The notes: generated from the letters alone by a model not told the origin. A DNA stretch of 64,000 nucleotides from Streptomyces angustmyceticus (GCF_019933235.1 NZ_CP082945.1:2790001-2854000), one strand, 5' to 3'. Shown: positions 17,203-26,216, numbered from the stretch's first letter. Made by a program: numbers and translations.

Positions 17203-17245
17203 AAGGGCGGCGGCCCGGGGATTCAGCTCCGGGCCGCCGCCCTTT
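17203..17245 (+). terminator. Hairpin terminator after the DUF3107 gene
   Basis: AAGGGCGGCGGCCCGG pairs with CCGGGCCGCCGCCCTT around a ten-base loop, 36 bases after the stop codon. Confidence 0.8.
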
Positions 17246-17504
17246 CCTGCGTTTTCCCCCGCGTTCTCCCGGTGTTTCCCCGGATGTCTCCCGCCGCTTC
17301 CGCGCATCGGCCCACCATGGCAGCGTCACCCCCGACCGGGGCCCGGCCGCCGCTTTTGCGCAGATCAGGCCGTTCGAGGCGGTCCGGCTGAGCTGATCAG
17401 GCAGGGCACCGCCGCCGGGAGGGTTGCTGTCGGTGCCCCCTGGGTACGACCGCCTGTGACCGATTTGTTCAGCTGATCGGCATCGTCACGCGGGAGGGAA
17501 AAGC
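17246..17504 (+). other. Gap before the 96-residue membrane protein
   Basis: Together with the terminator this makes a 337-bp gene-free stretch (17168-17504). It must contain the promoter of the next gene. I see no clear -35/-10 pair and no RNA gene. Confidence 0.4.
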
Positions 17505-17795
17505 ATGATCTGGGAAGCGCTCGGCGCCGTGCTCATCGGCCTCGCCATCGCCCTGTCCGCCACGCGCTGGCTGCCCGACCGTTTCCCCGCACGCAGTCTC
17601 ACGCTGGCCACCGGCCCGGTCGCGGCGCTGCTCGGCGCGCTGCTGACCCGCTCGATCCTCGGTCCGGGCCACCCCGTCCAGGCACTGGTGGCCGCGGTCG
17701 CCGTGGGGGCGGCGCTGCTGTCGGTCGTGGCGCGTCCGCCGCGCCGGCGTTTTCGGCGGCCGGCCGCGCCGCTGAAGGGGCACCGGACGGCCTGA
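17505..17795 (+). CDS. 96-residue membrane protein
   Basis: ATG 17505 behind GGGAGGG. Two or three hydrophobic segments (about 2-20, 32-50 and 60-77) and a basic C-terminal tail [12 protein letters not shown]. No named family recognised. The same position (after DUF3107, before a ferritin-like gene) holds a small membrane protein in mycobacteria, from memory. It converges on the ferritin-like gene. Confidence 0.75.
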   Translation: MIWEALGAVLIGLAIALSATRWLPDRFPARSLTLATGPVAALLGALLTRSILGPGHPVQALVAAVAVGAALLSVVARPPRRRFRRPAAPLKGHRTA

Positions 17796-17819
17796 GCCGC
17801 CCGGCGCGCCCGCCGCGGG

Positions 17820-18557
17820 TCAGGCCGCGAGGCCCAGCGCCGCCATCCGCTTGGTGTGCGCCTCGGTGATCCGGGAGAACATCCGGCCCACCTCGGCCAG
17901 GTCGAAGCCGTCGGCCACGCCGCCGACCAGCATCGTGGAGAGCGCGTCACGGTCCGCGACCACCCGCTGCGCCTGCGAGAGCGCCTCGCCCATCAGCCGG
18001 CGCGCCCACAGCGCGAGGCGCCCGCCGACCCGCGGCTCGGCCTCGATGGCCGCGCGGACCTTCTCCACGGCGAAGGTGGCGTGCCCGGTGTCGTCGAGCA
18101 CGGCCAGCACCAGGCCGCGGGTGTCGGAGTCCAGGCGGGCCGCGACCTCGCGGTAGAAGTCACTCGCGATCGAGTCGCCGACGTAGGCCTTGACCAGGCC
18201 CTCCAGCCAGTCGGACGGCGCGGTCTGGCGGTGGAACTCGTCCAGGGCCGCGGCGAAGGGCTCCATCGCCTCGTTCGGCTCCGCCTCGATCTGCGCGAGC
18301 CGCGCCCGCAGCCGCTCGAAGTGGTGGAACTCGGCCGAGGCCATCTTGGCCAGCTCGGCCTTGTCGTCCATCGTCGGCGCGAGCTTGGCGTCCTCGGCCA
18401 GGCGCTCGAAGGCGGACAGCTCGCCGTAGGCGAGCGCGCCGAGCAGGTCGATCACGGCGGCTCGGTACTGCGGGTCGGCGGATGCCTGCGCCCAGTCCTG
18501 GGCGGCGATCCCGGTCGGTGTGTGCGCGTCAGCCGCGGCGTTGTCAGGCGTTCCCAT
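17820..18557 (-). CDS. Ferritin-like fold protein (MiaE-like family)
   Basis: 245 residues, all-helical. Carboxylate/His motifs typical of a di-iron bundle are visible (GELSAFERL near 50, EFHHFERL near 83, DDTGHATFAVEK). Relatives are annotated as ferritin-like or tRNA-hydroxylase-like proteins. ATG 18557 is chosen over an in-frame upstream codon because a TATTGT box sits eight bases before it and no Shine-Dalgarno is present, fitting a leaderless message. Divergent from the DEAD-box gene. Confidence 0.85.
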   Translation of the reverse strand: MGTPDNAAADAHTPTGIAAQDWAQASADPQYRAAVIDLLGALAYGELSAFERLAEDAKLAPTMDDKAELAKMASAEFHHFERLRARLAQIEAEPNEAMEPFAAALDEFHRQTAPSDWLEGLVKAYVGDSIASDFYREVAARLDSDTRGLVLAVLDDTGHATFAVEKVRAAIEAEPRVGGRLALWARRLMGEALSQAQRVVADRDALSTMLVGGVADGFDLAEVGRMFSRITEAHTKRMAALGLAA

Positions 18558-18878
18558 GACCGGCACAATAGCCCGCTCGGCCGCTCGGGGAAGGCCCTGG
18601 TCAGCCACTCCGCTTCGCCCGTACGCGCGGCGCCCCGAGCCGGTGTCCCGGTGCCGCGCCGGGCCGTGATGTATTCCTCACTCATACAAGCCTTCGGATG
18701 GGCGCGCCGTATCCGGGGTACAGTGGTATTGGACCTGCCGAGTATCGGTGGGTCGTTCCACGAAGCGGATGCCCGGTCGGTGGCCCGATCGGCTCCAAAC
18801 CGACCGCCCTCTTTTGCGGCGCGTAGCAGACATACGCACGGCAAGAGGGACACCGCTCGCGGCAGGAGTGCCTGAGCG
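18558..18878. other. Divergent regulatory region between ferritin-like and DEAD-box genes
   Basis: 321 bp without a gene. It holds the leaderless -10 of the ferritin-like gene (18565-18570) and presumably the helicase promoter; a TACAGT hexamer at 18719-18724 is one candidate -10. It could encode a long 5' leader for the helicase, but no clear hairpin is seen. Confidence 0.45.
18565..18570 (-). promoter_or_regulatory. Leaderless -10 box (TATTGT) of the ferritin-like gene
   Basis: TANNNT hexamer ending seven bases before the ATG at 18557; no ribosome-binding site lies between. Confidence 0.5.
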
Positions 18879-21230
18879 TTGGCAGTGGTCCCGCCCCACC
18901 GGCCGCATCAGGCCGGCCCCGTACGAACCCCGTACGAAGGTGCGGTACGACCCCCTTCGCCGCCTCACGCCGCGTCTCACAGAAGAGGCAAGATTCTGTC
19001 TACGTTTCGAGACCTCGGGATTTTCCCCGAGACGGCCGAGGCCCTGGAGGCCGTCGGCATCATCTCCCCCTTTCCCATCCAGGAGCTGACGCTCCCCGTC
19101 GCCCTCTCCGGCAACGACGTCATCGGCCAGGCCAAGACCGGCACGGGCAAGACCCTGGGCTTCGGCCTGCCGCTCCTGGAGCGCGTCACGGTCCCCGCCG
19201 ACGTCGAGGCGGGCCGGGCCAAGCCCGAGCAGCTCACCGAGGCGCCGCAGGCCCTGGTGGTCGTGCCCACCCGTGAGCTGTGCCAGCAGGTCACCAACGA
19301 CCTGCTCACCGCCGGCAAGGTGCGCAATGTCCGCGTGCTGGCGATCTACGGCGGCCGTGCCTACGAGCCGCAGGTCGAGGCGCTGAAGAAGGGCGTCGAC
19401 GTCGTCGTCGGCACCCCGGGCCGCCTCCTCGACCTGGCGGGCCAGAAGAAGCTGAACCTCTCCCAGGTCAAGAGCCTGGTGCTGGACGAGGCCGACGAGA
19501 TGCTCGACCTGGGCTTCCTGCCCGACGTCGAGAAGATCATCCAGCTGCTGCCGGTCAAGCGCCAGACGATGCTGTTCTCCGCGACCATGCCCGGCCAGGT
19601 CATCTCCCTGGCCCGCCGCTACATGTCGCAGCCCACGCACATCCGCGCCACCGCGCCGGACGACGAGGGCCAGACCGTCCGCAACACCGCCCAGCACGTC
19701 TTCCGCGCCCACTCCATGGACAAGCCGGAAATGGTCGCCCGCATCCTGCAGGCCGAGGGCCGGGGCCTGGCGATGGTGTTCTGCCGTACGAAGCGGACCG
19801 CCGCCGACATCGCCGACCAGCTCGCGCGCCGCGGCTTCGCCTCCGGCGCGGTGCACGGCGACCTCGGCCAGGGCGCCCGCGAGCAGGCGCTGCGCGCCTT
19901 CCGCAACGGCAAGGTCGATGTCCTGGTCTGCACCGACGTCGCCGCCCGCGGTATCGACGTCGAGGGCGTGACGCACGTCATCAACTACCAGTCGCCCGAG
20001 GAAGAGAAGACCTACCTGCACCGCATCGGCCGCACCGGCCGGGCGGGCGCCAAGGGCACCGCGATCACCCTCGTCGACTGGGACGACATCCCGCGCTGGA
20101 AGCTGATCAACAAGGCGCTGGACCTGCCGTTCGACGAGCCGGAGGAGACCTACTCCACCTCGCCGCACCTCTACGAGCAGCTGAACATCCCCGCGGGCAC
20201 CAAGGGCGTGCTGCCGCGCGCCGAGCGGACCCGGGCCGGGCTGGCGGCGGAAGAGGTCGAGGATTTGGGCGAGACCGGCGGCCGCGGCCGCGGCCCCCGT
20301 AAGGGCGCCGTCGTCGAGGAGGAGCGCCCCCAGCGCACCCGTACGCCGCGGCAGCGCCGCCGTACCCGTGGCGGCACGCCGCTGGACGGGCAGGCCGCCA
20401 CCGAGGCTCCGTCGGCCGAGGCACCGTCGGCCGGGGCGCCTGCCGCCGAGGGCGCGGAGAGCGCCGGGCCGCGTCAGCCGCGCCGGCGTCGCCGGACCCG
20501 CGGCACGCAGCCGTCGTCCGGTGCGGCCGCCGCTGTGACCACTCCCGCCGCCGTGACGGCTCCCGTCGCCGAGGCCGCGCCCGCCGCAGTGGCGACCGAG
20601 GCTCCGGCCGAGCCCGCCAGGCCGCGCCGCCGCCGTACCCGGATCGCCCGCCCCGAGGACACCGGGACCTTCCAGACCGTCGAGACCGCGGCGCACGCCC
20701 TCCGGGCGGAGGCCGCCGCCGAGGCCGCGGCCGTCACCGAGGCGCCCGCCGTGCCGCGCCGCCGGACCCGTGCCGCCGCCAAGGCCGCCGCGGAGACGGC
20801 ACCGGCCACGGTGACGGAGACCGTCGCGGAGGCCGCGGTGGAGGCACCGGCCAAGCCGAAGCGGACCCGCAAGGCCGCGGCGAAGCCGGCCGCGGAGGCC
20901 GTGGACACCGCCGAGGCCGCCGTGGAGGCGCCCGCCAAGCCCAAGCGCACCCGCAAGGCCGCCGCCAAGCCGGCCGCCGAGAGCGCCGTGGACACCGCCG
21001 AGGCCGCCGAGGCGGCTCCGGCCAAGCCCAAGCGCACCCGCAAGACCGCGGCCGCCGCGAAGGCCACGGCGGACGCACCCGCCGCCGAGGACGCCCCGGC
21101 CAAGCCGAAGCGGACCCGCAAGGCCGCGGCGAAGCCCGCCGCGGAGGCGGCGGACGCCGCCGAGGCCAAGCCGGTGCGCCGCCGCACCCGCGCCAAGGCC
21201 CCCGCCGCGGAGGCGACGCCGGAGAGCTGA
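18879..21230 (+). CDS. DEAD-box ATP-dependent RNA helicase, RhlE-like, with a Lys/Ala-rich repeat tail
   Basis: About 783 residues. The two RecA domains show the Q motif FPIQEL, motif I AKTGTGKT, PTRELC, TPGRLLD, DEAD, SATMP, and HRIGRTGRAG. Likely remodels rRNA/mRNA duplexes. From about residue 450 the tail is low-complexity, with basic RRRRTRG blocks and four copies of AKPKRTRKAAAK-type repeats resembling histone H1 C-termini. The start is uncertain: the frame opens with TTG 18879 and GTG 18885, while family homology starts only at about residue 41 (STFRDLG), where no ATG/GTG/TTG is available. Confidence 0.93.
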   Translation: MAVVPPHRPHQAGPVRTPYEGAVRPPSPPHAASHRRGKILSTFRDLGIFPETAEALEAVGIISPFPIQELTLPVALSGNDVIGQAKTGTGKTLGFGLPLLERVTVPADVEAGRAKPEQLTEAPQALVVVPTRELCQQVTNDLLTAGKVRNVRVLAIYGGRAYEPQVEALKKGVDVVVGTPGRLLDLAGQKKLNLSQVKSLVLDEADEMLDLGFLPDVEKIIQLLPVKRQTMLFSATMPGQVISLARRYMSQPTHIRATAPDDEGQTVRNTAQHVFRAHSMDKPEMVARILQAEGRGLAMVFCRTKRTAADIADQLARRGFASGAVHGDLGQGAREQALRAFRNGKVDVLVCTDVAARGIDVEGVTHVINYQSPEEEKTYLHRIGRTGRAGAKGTAITLVDWDDIPRWKLINKALDLPFDEPEETYSTSPHLYEQLNIPAGTKGVLPRAERTRAGLAAEEVEDLGETGGRGRGPRKGAVVEEERPQRTRTPRQRRRTRGGTPLDGQAATEAPSAEAPSAGAPAAEGAESAGPRQPRRRRRTRGTQPSSGAAAAVTTPAAVTAPVAEAAPAAVATEAPAEPARPRRRRTRIARPEDTGTFQTVETAAHALRAEAAAEAAAVTEAPAVPRRRTRAAAKAAAETAPATVTETVAEAAVEAPAKPKRTRKAAAKPAAEAVDTAEAAVEAPAKPKRTRKAAAKPAAESAVDTAEAAEAAPAKPKRTRKTAAAAKATADAPAAEDAPAKPKRTRKAAAKPAAEAADAAEAKPVRRRTRAKAPAAEATPES
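20840..21150 (+). repeat. Four in-frame copies of a Pro-Lys-Arg-Thr-Arg-Lys repeat
   Basis: Units built on AKPKRTRKAAAKPAAE separated by acidic Ala-rich spacers, encoded by near-identical DNA with third-base drift. This is the C-terminal tail of the DEAD-box protein. Confidence 0.85.
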
Positions 21231-21259
21231 GCCTCCCCGGCCCGCGCCGCACCGACGGC

Positions 21260-21301
21260 CCGACGACCCGGTCCCGCACTCCGCGGGTGCCGGGTCGTCG
21301 G
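21260..21301 (+). terminator. Hairpin terminator after the DEAD-box gene
   Basis: CCGACGACCCGG and CCGGGTCGTCGG form a perfect 12-bp stem, 30 bases after the helicase stop. Confidence 0.8.
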
Positions 21302-21333
21302 CGTCCCGGGCCTCGTTCGCCGTCCGGCCCGGA

Positions 21334-21339
21334 TAACCT
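21334..21339 (+). promoter_or_regulatory. Leaderless -10 box (TAACCT)
   Basis: TANNNT hexamer ending six bases before the ATG at 21346, with no Shine-Dalgarno. Confidence 0.55.
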
Positions 21340-21345
21340 CACCCC

Positions 21346-22212
21346 ATGAGCAGGCCGCCCTCCCTCACACTGCCGCCGTGCGCCCGTGCGTACCGACTCG
21401 ACACCGAGCGCGGCGCGTTCGCCGTCCAGGACGCCCGGCCCGAGGCCGCGCCGATCGGGACCGCCCTGCTGGTGCCCGGATTCACCGGCAGCAAGGAGGA
21501 CTTCATCGCCCTGCTGGCCCCGCTGGCCGCGGCCGGTTTCCGGGCGGTCGCGGTGGACGGGCGGGGGCAGCACGAGACCCCCGGGCCCCGCGACGAACGT
21601 GCCTACGCGCAAAGGGAGTTGGCGCTCGACGTGCTGGCCCAGGCGCGGGCCCTGCGGGAGCCGGACAGCGGCCCCGTGCATCTGCTGGGGCACTCGCTGG
21701 GCGGGTTGGTCACCCGCGCCGCCGTGCTGCTCGACGCGGCCCCGTTCCGCTCGCTGACCGTGCTCAGCTCCGGTCCGGCCGCCATCGAGGCGTCCCAGCA
21801 GGCCCGGGTGCGGATGCTGATCGAGGCGCTCGGCACGCTCGACATGGAGGGCGTGTGGCGGGCGATGCGCGAACTGGACCCGCCGGAGGCGGCGGACGCG
21901 GCGACGCCGCCGGAGATCGGCGCGTTCCTGCACCGCCGCTGGCTGAACACCGTCCCCGAGCAGCTGATCGCGACCGGCCGTCAGATGCTGGAGGAGCCCG
22001 ACCGGGTGGCGGAGCTGGCCGGTACGGGGCTCGCCACACATGTGGTCTCCGGCGCGGTCGACTACGCCTGGCCGGTGCCGTCGATGGACGCGATGGCCGA
22101 GCGGCTGTCCGCCCGGCGCACCGTCATCGAGGGCGCGGAGCACTCCCCCAACGCCGAACGCCCGGAGAAGACGGCCGAGGCGCTCGCCGGGTTCTGGAGC
22201 GGCGTGGGCTGA
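21346..22212 (+). CDS. Alpha/beta hydrolase
   Basis: 288 residues. The catalytic triad is readable: nucleophile in GHSLGG, acid probably in GAVDYAWP, and His in GAEHSPN near the C-terminus; the oxyanion strand is LLVPGFTGSKEDF. A serine hydrolase (esterase, lactonase or peroxidase-type) of unknown substrate. Single gene after a terminator, probably leaderless. Confidence 0.9.
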   Translation: MSRPPSLTLPPCARAYRLDTERGAFAVQDARPEAAPIGTALLVPGFTGSKEDFIALLAPLAAAGFRAVAVDGRGQHETPGPRDERAYAQRELALDVLAQARALREPDSGPVHLLGHSLGGLVTRAAVLLDAAPFRSLTVLSSGPAAIEASQQARVRMLIEALGTLDMEGVWRAMRELDPPEAADAATPPEIGAFLHRRWLNTVPEQLIATGRQMLEEPDRVAELAGTGLATHVVSGAVDYAWPVPSMDAMAERLSARRTVIEGAEHSPNAERPEKTAEALAGFWSGVG

Positions 22213-22379
22213 GCGCCGTCCGGTGGCGGCGGGCGCCGACGGCGCACGGGGCCGGGCCGGTGGGTGTGGGCCGAGCGGACGGTGTCGCCAGGACAGCGCC
22301 GGGCCCGTCGGCGAGCATCGGAGCAGGCGGGCCCTCACCGGCGCCCGGCCGGTGACCGCTCCGTACGAAGGGCTCGACC

Positions 22380-22862
22380 ATGACCGAGAATCCGCCGACT
22401 CCCCCGGGCGGCGCCGAGGACGGCCCGCACGGCATCGCGCTCAACCGGACCTTCGACGCCCGCCGTGAGCTGGTCTTCGAGGCGTGGACGAGACCGGAGC
22501 ACTTCGCGTACTGGTTCGGCGGGGAGCTGGAGGTGCCGGTCGACCGGGTGACGATGGACGCCCGGCCGGGCGGGGTGTGGAGCCTGGTCATGCGCACCCC
22601 GGACGGCGGCGAGCTGCCGTTCTCCGGTGTCTACCGCGAGGTGAGCGCCCCGGAGCGGCTGGAGTTCACCGTCCGGGACGCGGCCGCTCCGGGCGGCAGC
22701 GAGGGCGAGATCGTCCGGGTCACCCTGACCGAGGCCGGCGACGGTACGGAGATGGCTTTCCGCCAGCTCGGCGGCAATCTCACCTCGGAGCAGTACCGCC
22801 AGGCGGAGGCGGGCTGGGGGAGCTTCTTCGACCGTCTCACGGAGCTGCTGGCGCGGGCCTGA
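22380..22862 (+). CDS. SRPBCC/AHSA1-type START-like domain protein
   Basis: 160 residues matching Aha1-C/polyketide-cyclase-like proteins: LNRTFDARRELVFEAWTRPE near the start, YWFGG, PGGVWSLVMRTPDG, and a C-terminal WGSFFDRLTELL helix. A lipid or hydrophobic-ligand binding fold whose exact role is unknown. Such genes often pair with an ArsR regulator; none is adjacent here. ATG 22380 has GAAGGG upstream. Confidence 0.88.
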   Translation: MTENPPTPPGGAEDGPHGIALNRTFDARRELVFEAWTRPEHFAYWFGGELEVPVDRVTMDARPGGVWSLVMRTPDGGELPFSGVYREVSAPERLEFTVRDAAAPGGSEGEIVRVTLTEAGDGTEMAFRQLGGNLTSEQYRQAEAGWGSFFDRLTELLARA

Positions 22863-22863
22863 G

Positions 22864-22899
22864 CGGTCCGGGCGGTCCGGGCGGTCCGGGCGGTCCGGG
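22864..22899 (+). repeat. 9-bp tandem repeat, four copies
   Basis: CGGTCCGGG repeated four times without change, directly after the SRPBCC stop codon. Confidence 0.9.
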
Positions 22900-22983
22900 G
22901 CCGAGGCTCCACCGGCCGCTCGCGCGCCACCGTCCCCTCGCCGCCCGGGAGCGGCCCGGCCGTACGCCCCCGCGCGCCGCCCT

Positions 22984-23910
22984 TCAGTACTGCGCCTGGA
23001 CGTGGTCCCAGAAGCCGTCCCGCAGGACCCGTCGCAGGTCGGAGTGGTTGCGCAGGGAGTGCCGCAGCAGCGCCTCCGCGGCGGTCAGGAGTTCCTGGTC
23101 GACGGCGCCGGGCAGATACGGGTGGCCCGGCAGCAGCCCGGCCACCCACTCCCGTCCGCGCTCCGACAGCCACTGCGCGGCGACCTGCGCGCCGACGAAG
23201 CGGACCTGCTCGCGGCTGGGCGCGGGCCCCTCCCCGGCCGTCTGCTCGCAGTACTCGACGCCGACCCGCCGGGTGACGTACGGCTTGCAGAACTCCAGGT
23301 CGAAGGTGCGCGCGCTGTCGACCTCCCACAGCAGCGGCTCGGCCTGATTGCGGCCGCCCTGGGCCTCGATGCCCCACAGGTGCACTCGCGCCCCGTAGCC
23401 CTGCGCGGCCTCCACCGCGGAGACCAGGTCCTCGTCGCCGCCGATGAGCACCGCGTCGGTGATCGCGCGGTGCCGGGCCAGCGACTCCAGGTCGGAGCGG
23501 ATCAGGGAGTCGACGCCCTTCTGCTGGTTGTTGGCGTTGAGGTTGCCGAGCCTGACCTTCACGTCGGGCAGCTCGGCGATCCGCTGCTGCTCCTGGGTGT
23601 GGATCCGCCGGCGGGCGCCGTCGTACCAGTAGACGCGCAGCAGCCGGCTGTCCGGGAAGATCGTCCGGGCCTTGTCGATGAAGGCCTCGATGAGCCCCTC
23701 GGCGTCGAGATCGAAGGCCTTGCGGTCCTCCGTACCGGTGACCAGCCGCCCCGCCGCGGCGTAGACATAGCCCGCGTCCACGAAGGCCGCGTGGGTGGAC
23801 GGTGTGGTGGCGACCTCGGCGAGCACCCGGGTGAGCAGCTCGTTGGTGCGCTCGATCCCGGCGGCGAGCGCGGTGAGGTCGGTGGGGCCCGTGGGCTGGA
23901 CGTCGTTCAT
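22984..23910 (-). CDS. NYN-domain (PIN-like) putative ribonuclease
   Basis: 308 residues. NYN/LabA-type nuclease fold (about 38-200) with the conserved acids: FVDAGYVY (Asp45), DSLIRSDLE, IGGDEDLV and a later DSARTFDLEF. Metal-dependent RNA cleavage is expected. The C-terminal 100 residues are a helical domain. ATG 23910 is preceded by GACAAT about ten bases upstream, so the message may be nearly leaderless. Divergent from the 50-residue ORF. Confidence 0.88.
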   Translation of the reverse strand: MNDVQPTGPTDLTALAAGIERTNELLTRVLAEVATTPSTHAAFVDAGYVYAAAGRLVTGTEDRKAFDLDAEGLIEAFIDKARTIFPDSRLLRVYWYDGARRRIHTQEQQRIAELPDVKVRLGNLNANNQQKGVDSLIRSDLESLARHRAITDAVLIGGDEDLVSAVEAAQGYGARVHLWGIEAQGGRNQAEPLLWEVDSARTFDLEFCKPYVTRRVGVEYCEQTAGEGPAPSREQVRFVGAQVAAQWLSERGREWVAGLLPGHPYLPGAVDQELLTAAEALLRHSLRNHSDLRRVLRDGFWDHVQAQY

Positions 23911-23978
23911 ACCGGCCCCATTGTCCGGGCGGCCGCTCCGGGGGCACAACCGCGCTCGGGCGACCTATTTAGGCCGTC

Positions 23979-23988
23979 GAAAATTTTC
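23979..23988. promoter_or_regulatory. AT-rich perfect palindrome GAAAATTTTC
   Basis: A ten-base perfect palindrome in very G+C-rich DNA, between the NYN gene and the 50-residue gene, next to a TAGCGT -10 candidate (about 23991). Looks like a regulator site; no regulator gene is adjacent. Confidence 0.4.
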
Positions 23989-24113
23989 TTTAGCGTAGGG
24001 AATGATTGCACCGGGCAGGTCGTTGTACGGAACAGGAGCGCCCGGCAGCGACGCCGGGCGGCTCGTATACCCAGAAGTTCTCCGCAGGAGGATCAGACGA
24101 AGGGAGAAGCCGT

Positions 24114-24266
24114 ATGCGCTTCGAGATCATGCGCCTGGACGATGTCGACGGCACCGCCGTGGACAGCACCGTCGTGGACGCCGCCTCCGTCAACCGGATC
24201 GTGCAGCAGGCCGCCGCAACGGGCCAGCGCATCTACATCCGCCCGGCCGGCACCGCCGTCCGCTGA
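24114..24266 (+). CDS. 50-residue conserved-looking small protein
   Basis: Starts MRFEIMRLDDVDGTAVD and ends YIRPAGTAVR; ATG 24114 follows AGGGAGAAG. Mixed alpha/beta character, no Cys, no membrane span. I recall near-identical 50-residue products in other Streptomyces but no assigned function. It has its own promoter region with the GAAAATTTTC palindrome and a terminator downstream, so it is a single-gene transcript. Confidence 0.75.
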   Translation: MRFEIMRLDDVDGTAVDSTVVDAASVNRIVQQAAATGQRIYIRPAGTAVR

Positions 24267-24329
24267 CACCCCGCCCCGCCGCCCGACGACGCCCGCAGAC
24301 CGCAGGCCGGGCCCGGCCGCACCGCACGA

Positions 24330-24362
24330 GCGCCCCCGTACGAACACGTCGTACGGGGGCGC
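24330..24362. terminator. Bidirectional hairpin terminator
   Basis: GCGCCCCCGTACG pairs with CGTACGGGGGCGC around a seven-base loop, between the convergent 50-residue gene and the MarC gene. Confidence 0.85.
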
Positions 24363-24398
24363 TGCGGTGTCCGCGGCCGTCCGGGCCCCGGGCGGGCG

Positions 24399-25004
24399 TC
24401 AGGCGCTCTGGATCACCTGGAGCACGCCGTTGATGATCTGCTGCACGGCGAGGGCGGACAGCATCATGCCCGCCAGCCGCGTCACCAGCACCACGCCGCC
24501 GTCCTTGATCACCCTGATGATCACCAGCGAGAACCGCATCACCAGGTAGAGCACCACGTGGATCGCGGCTATCGCCGCCCAGACGGAGAGCTGGGCGGCG
24601 AAGCCGTGCGCGTGCTGCACCGCGAGGATCACCGACACGATCGCGCCGGGCCCGGCCAGCAGCGGCATGCCCAGCGGCACCAGCGCGACGTTCACGTCCT
24701 TGGTCTGGGTCGGCTCCTCCGACTTCCCGGTCAGCAGGTCCAGCGCGACCAGCAGGAGCAGCAGCCCGCCCGCGATCATCAGCGCGGGGGTCGAGATGTG
24801 CAGCCGCCCCAGGATCTGCCGGCCGAAGAGGCCGAAGACGGCGATGACGCAGAAGGCGACGGTGGCCGCCTGCCAGGCCATCCGGCGCTGCACCTTGGCC
24901 GGCCGGCCGGAGGTCAGACCCAGGAAGATCGGGGTGATCCCCGGCGGGTCCATGATCACGAAGAGGGTGACGAAGAGCGTACTGAAGACGGCGATGTCGA
25001 ACAC
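24399..25004 (-). CDS. MarC-family integral membrane protein
   Basis: 201 residues, about six membrane helices; the signature DPPGITPIFL lies near residues 19-28 and PLLAGPGAI near the middle. The family was named for multiple antibiotic resistance, but a transport function is not established. GTG 25004 is chosen because homology begins VFDIAVFS; an in-frame GTG exists at 25043. Confidence 0.9.
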   Translation of the reverse strand: MFDIAVFSTLFVTLFVIMDPPGITPIFLGLTSGRPAKVQRRMAWQAATVAFCVIAVFGLFGRQILGRLHISTPALMIAGGLLLLLVALDLLTGKSEEPTQTKDVNVALVPLGMPLLAGPGAIVSVILAVQHAHGFAAQLSVWAAIAAIHVVLYLVMRFSLVIIRVIKDGGVVLVTRLAGMMLSALAVQQIINGVLQVIQSA

Positions 25005-25185
25005 GGTGAAGGCCTTGCGAGAGGTGGTACGGGACGAACGCACACGGGCGGCGCGGGAGCGGACCCGTGGGAAAGGGAGGGACGGGAAGAGCGGGCGACG
25101 GCGGACGCACGAACTGTCCGCACCGCGCGGGTGCCGGTGCGGGGACGGGGAACGAGGCGCGCGGCGGCCGCGGGCCGCGGCGGGG

Positions 25186-26040
25186 TCAGCCGCCGGTGCC
25201 GGGAACGGGGAAGGCGCCGGTCGCGCGGCGCACGATCTCGCCGTAGACCTCGGGGTCGGTGGTGTACTCGCCCAGCCGGCAGGTCTTGCGGCTGCCGTGG
25301 TAGTCGCTGGAGCCGCTGGCCAGCAGGCCGAGGTCGGCGGCCAGGCCGCGCAGCCGCGCGCGGGTCGGGGCGTCGTGGTCCATGTGGTCGGCCTCGATGC
25401 CGTCGAGGCCGGCCGCGGCGAGTTCGGCGATCGCGCTCTCCGGTACGCACGAGCCGCGCTTGACGGCCAGCGGATGCGCGAAGACGGTGACCCCGCCGGC
25501 GGCCTTGACCAGCCGGATCGCGTCGAACGGGTCGAGCTCGTGCTTCTCCACGTACGCCCGGCCGTCGTTCGCCAGCCACTCGGAGGTGAAGGCGTCCGAG
25601 ACGGAGCCGATCACGCCGAGGTCGACGAGGGCGGTGGCGATGTGCGGCCGTCCCACGGCGCCGTCGCCGGCGATCCGGGCGACCTGCTCCCAGGTGACCG
25701 GCACACCGAGTTCGCGCAGCTTGGCGACCATCCCCCGGGCGCGCGGCACCCGGTCGTCCCGCACCAGCTCCCGCTCGCGGGCGAAGTCCGGCTCCTCGGG
25801 GTCGAAGAGGTAGGCGAGCATGTGGAGGCTCACGCCGTCGAGCCGGCAGGAGAGTTCGGCGCCGGTGACCAGCGTCAGGCCCGCGGGCAGCGCGGCGCGC
25901 GCCTCGGCGTGGCCGCCGACGGTGTCGTGGTCGGTCAGCGCGACGACGTCCAGACCCGCGGCCGCGGCGCCCCGCACCAGCTCCGCGGGGGTGTCCGTGC
26001 CGTCGGAGGCCGTGGAGTGGGTGTGCAGATCGATGCGCAC
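25186..26040 (-). CDS. PHP-domain metal-dependent phosphoesterase (TrpH/RNase AM-like)
   Basis: 284 residues. The PHP motifs are intact: DLHTHS at 4-9, LTDHDT near 35, GAELSC, the central FAHPL, and SDYHG near the C-terminus. Relatives remove phosphates from 3',5'-nucleoside bisphosphates or act as 5'-3' exonucleases. GTG 26040 has GGAG nearby. Reads toward MarC with a 180-bp gap; same strand as the next zinc-ribbon gene. Confidence 0.92.
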   Translation of the reverse strand: MRIDLHTHSTASDGTDTPAELVRGAAAAGLDVVALTDHDTVGGHAEARAALPAGLTLVTGAELSCRLDGVSLHMLAYLFDPEEPDFARERELVRDDRVPRARGMVAKLRELGVPVTWEQVARIAGDGAVGRPHIATALVDLGVIGSVSDAFTSEWLANDGRAYVEKHELDPFDAIRLVKAAGGVTVFAHPLAVKRGSCVPESAIAELAAAGLDGIEADHMDHDAPTRARLRGLAADLGLLASGSSDYHGSRKTCRLGEYTTDPEVYGEIVRRATGAFPVPGTGG

Positions 26041-26216
26041 GACGCGGACTCCAGACTGCTCCGGGGCGGATACGGGACACGGCCCGGCCGGCACGCCGGG
26101 GGAGGCATTCCGTAGGGGACCCCAGCAGGATACCGGGCGGCCGGTGGCGTCCGGGGCCCGCCGGAGGGTGAGCGGCGCCACCCCGGCGGCGGGTATCCGG
26201 GGTCGGCGAGGGGCCC

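Noticed and set aside
18678..20696. 672-codon minus-strand frame opposite the DEAD-box helicase
   Set aside because: Antisense to a gene with all helicase motifs; high G+C keeps the frame open.
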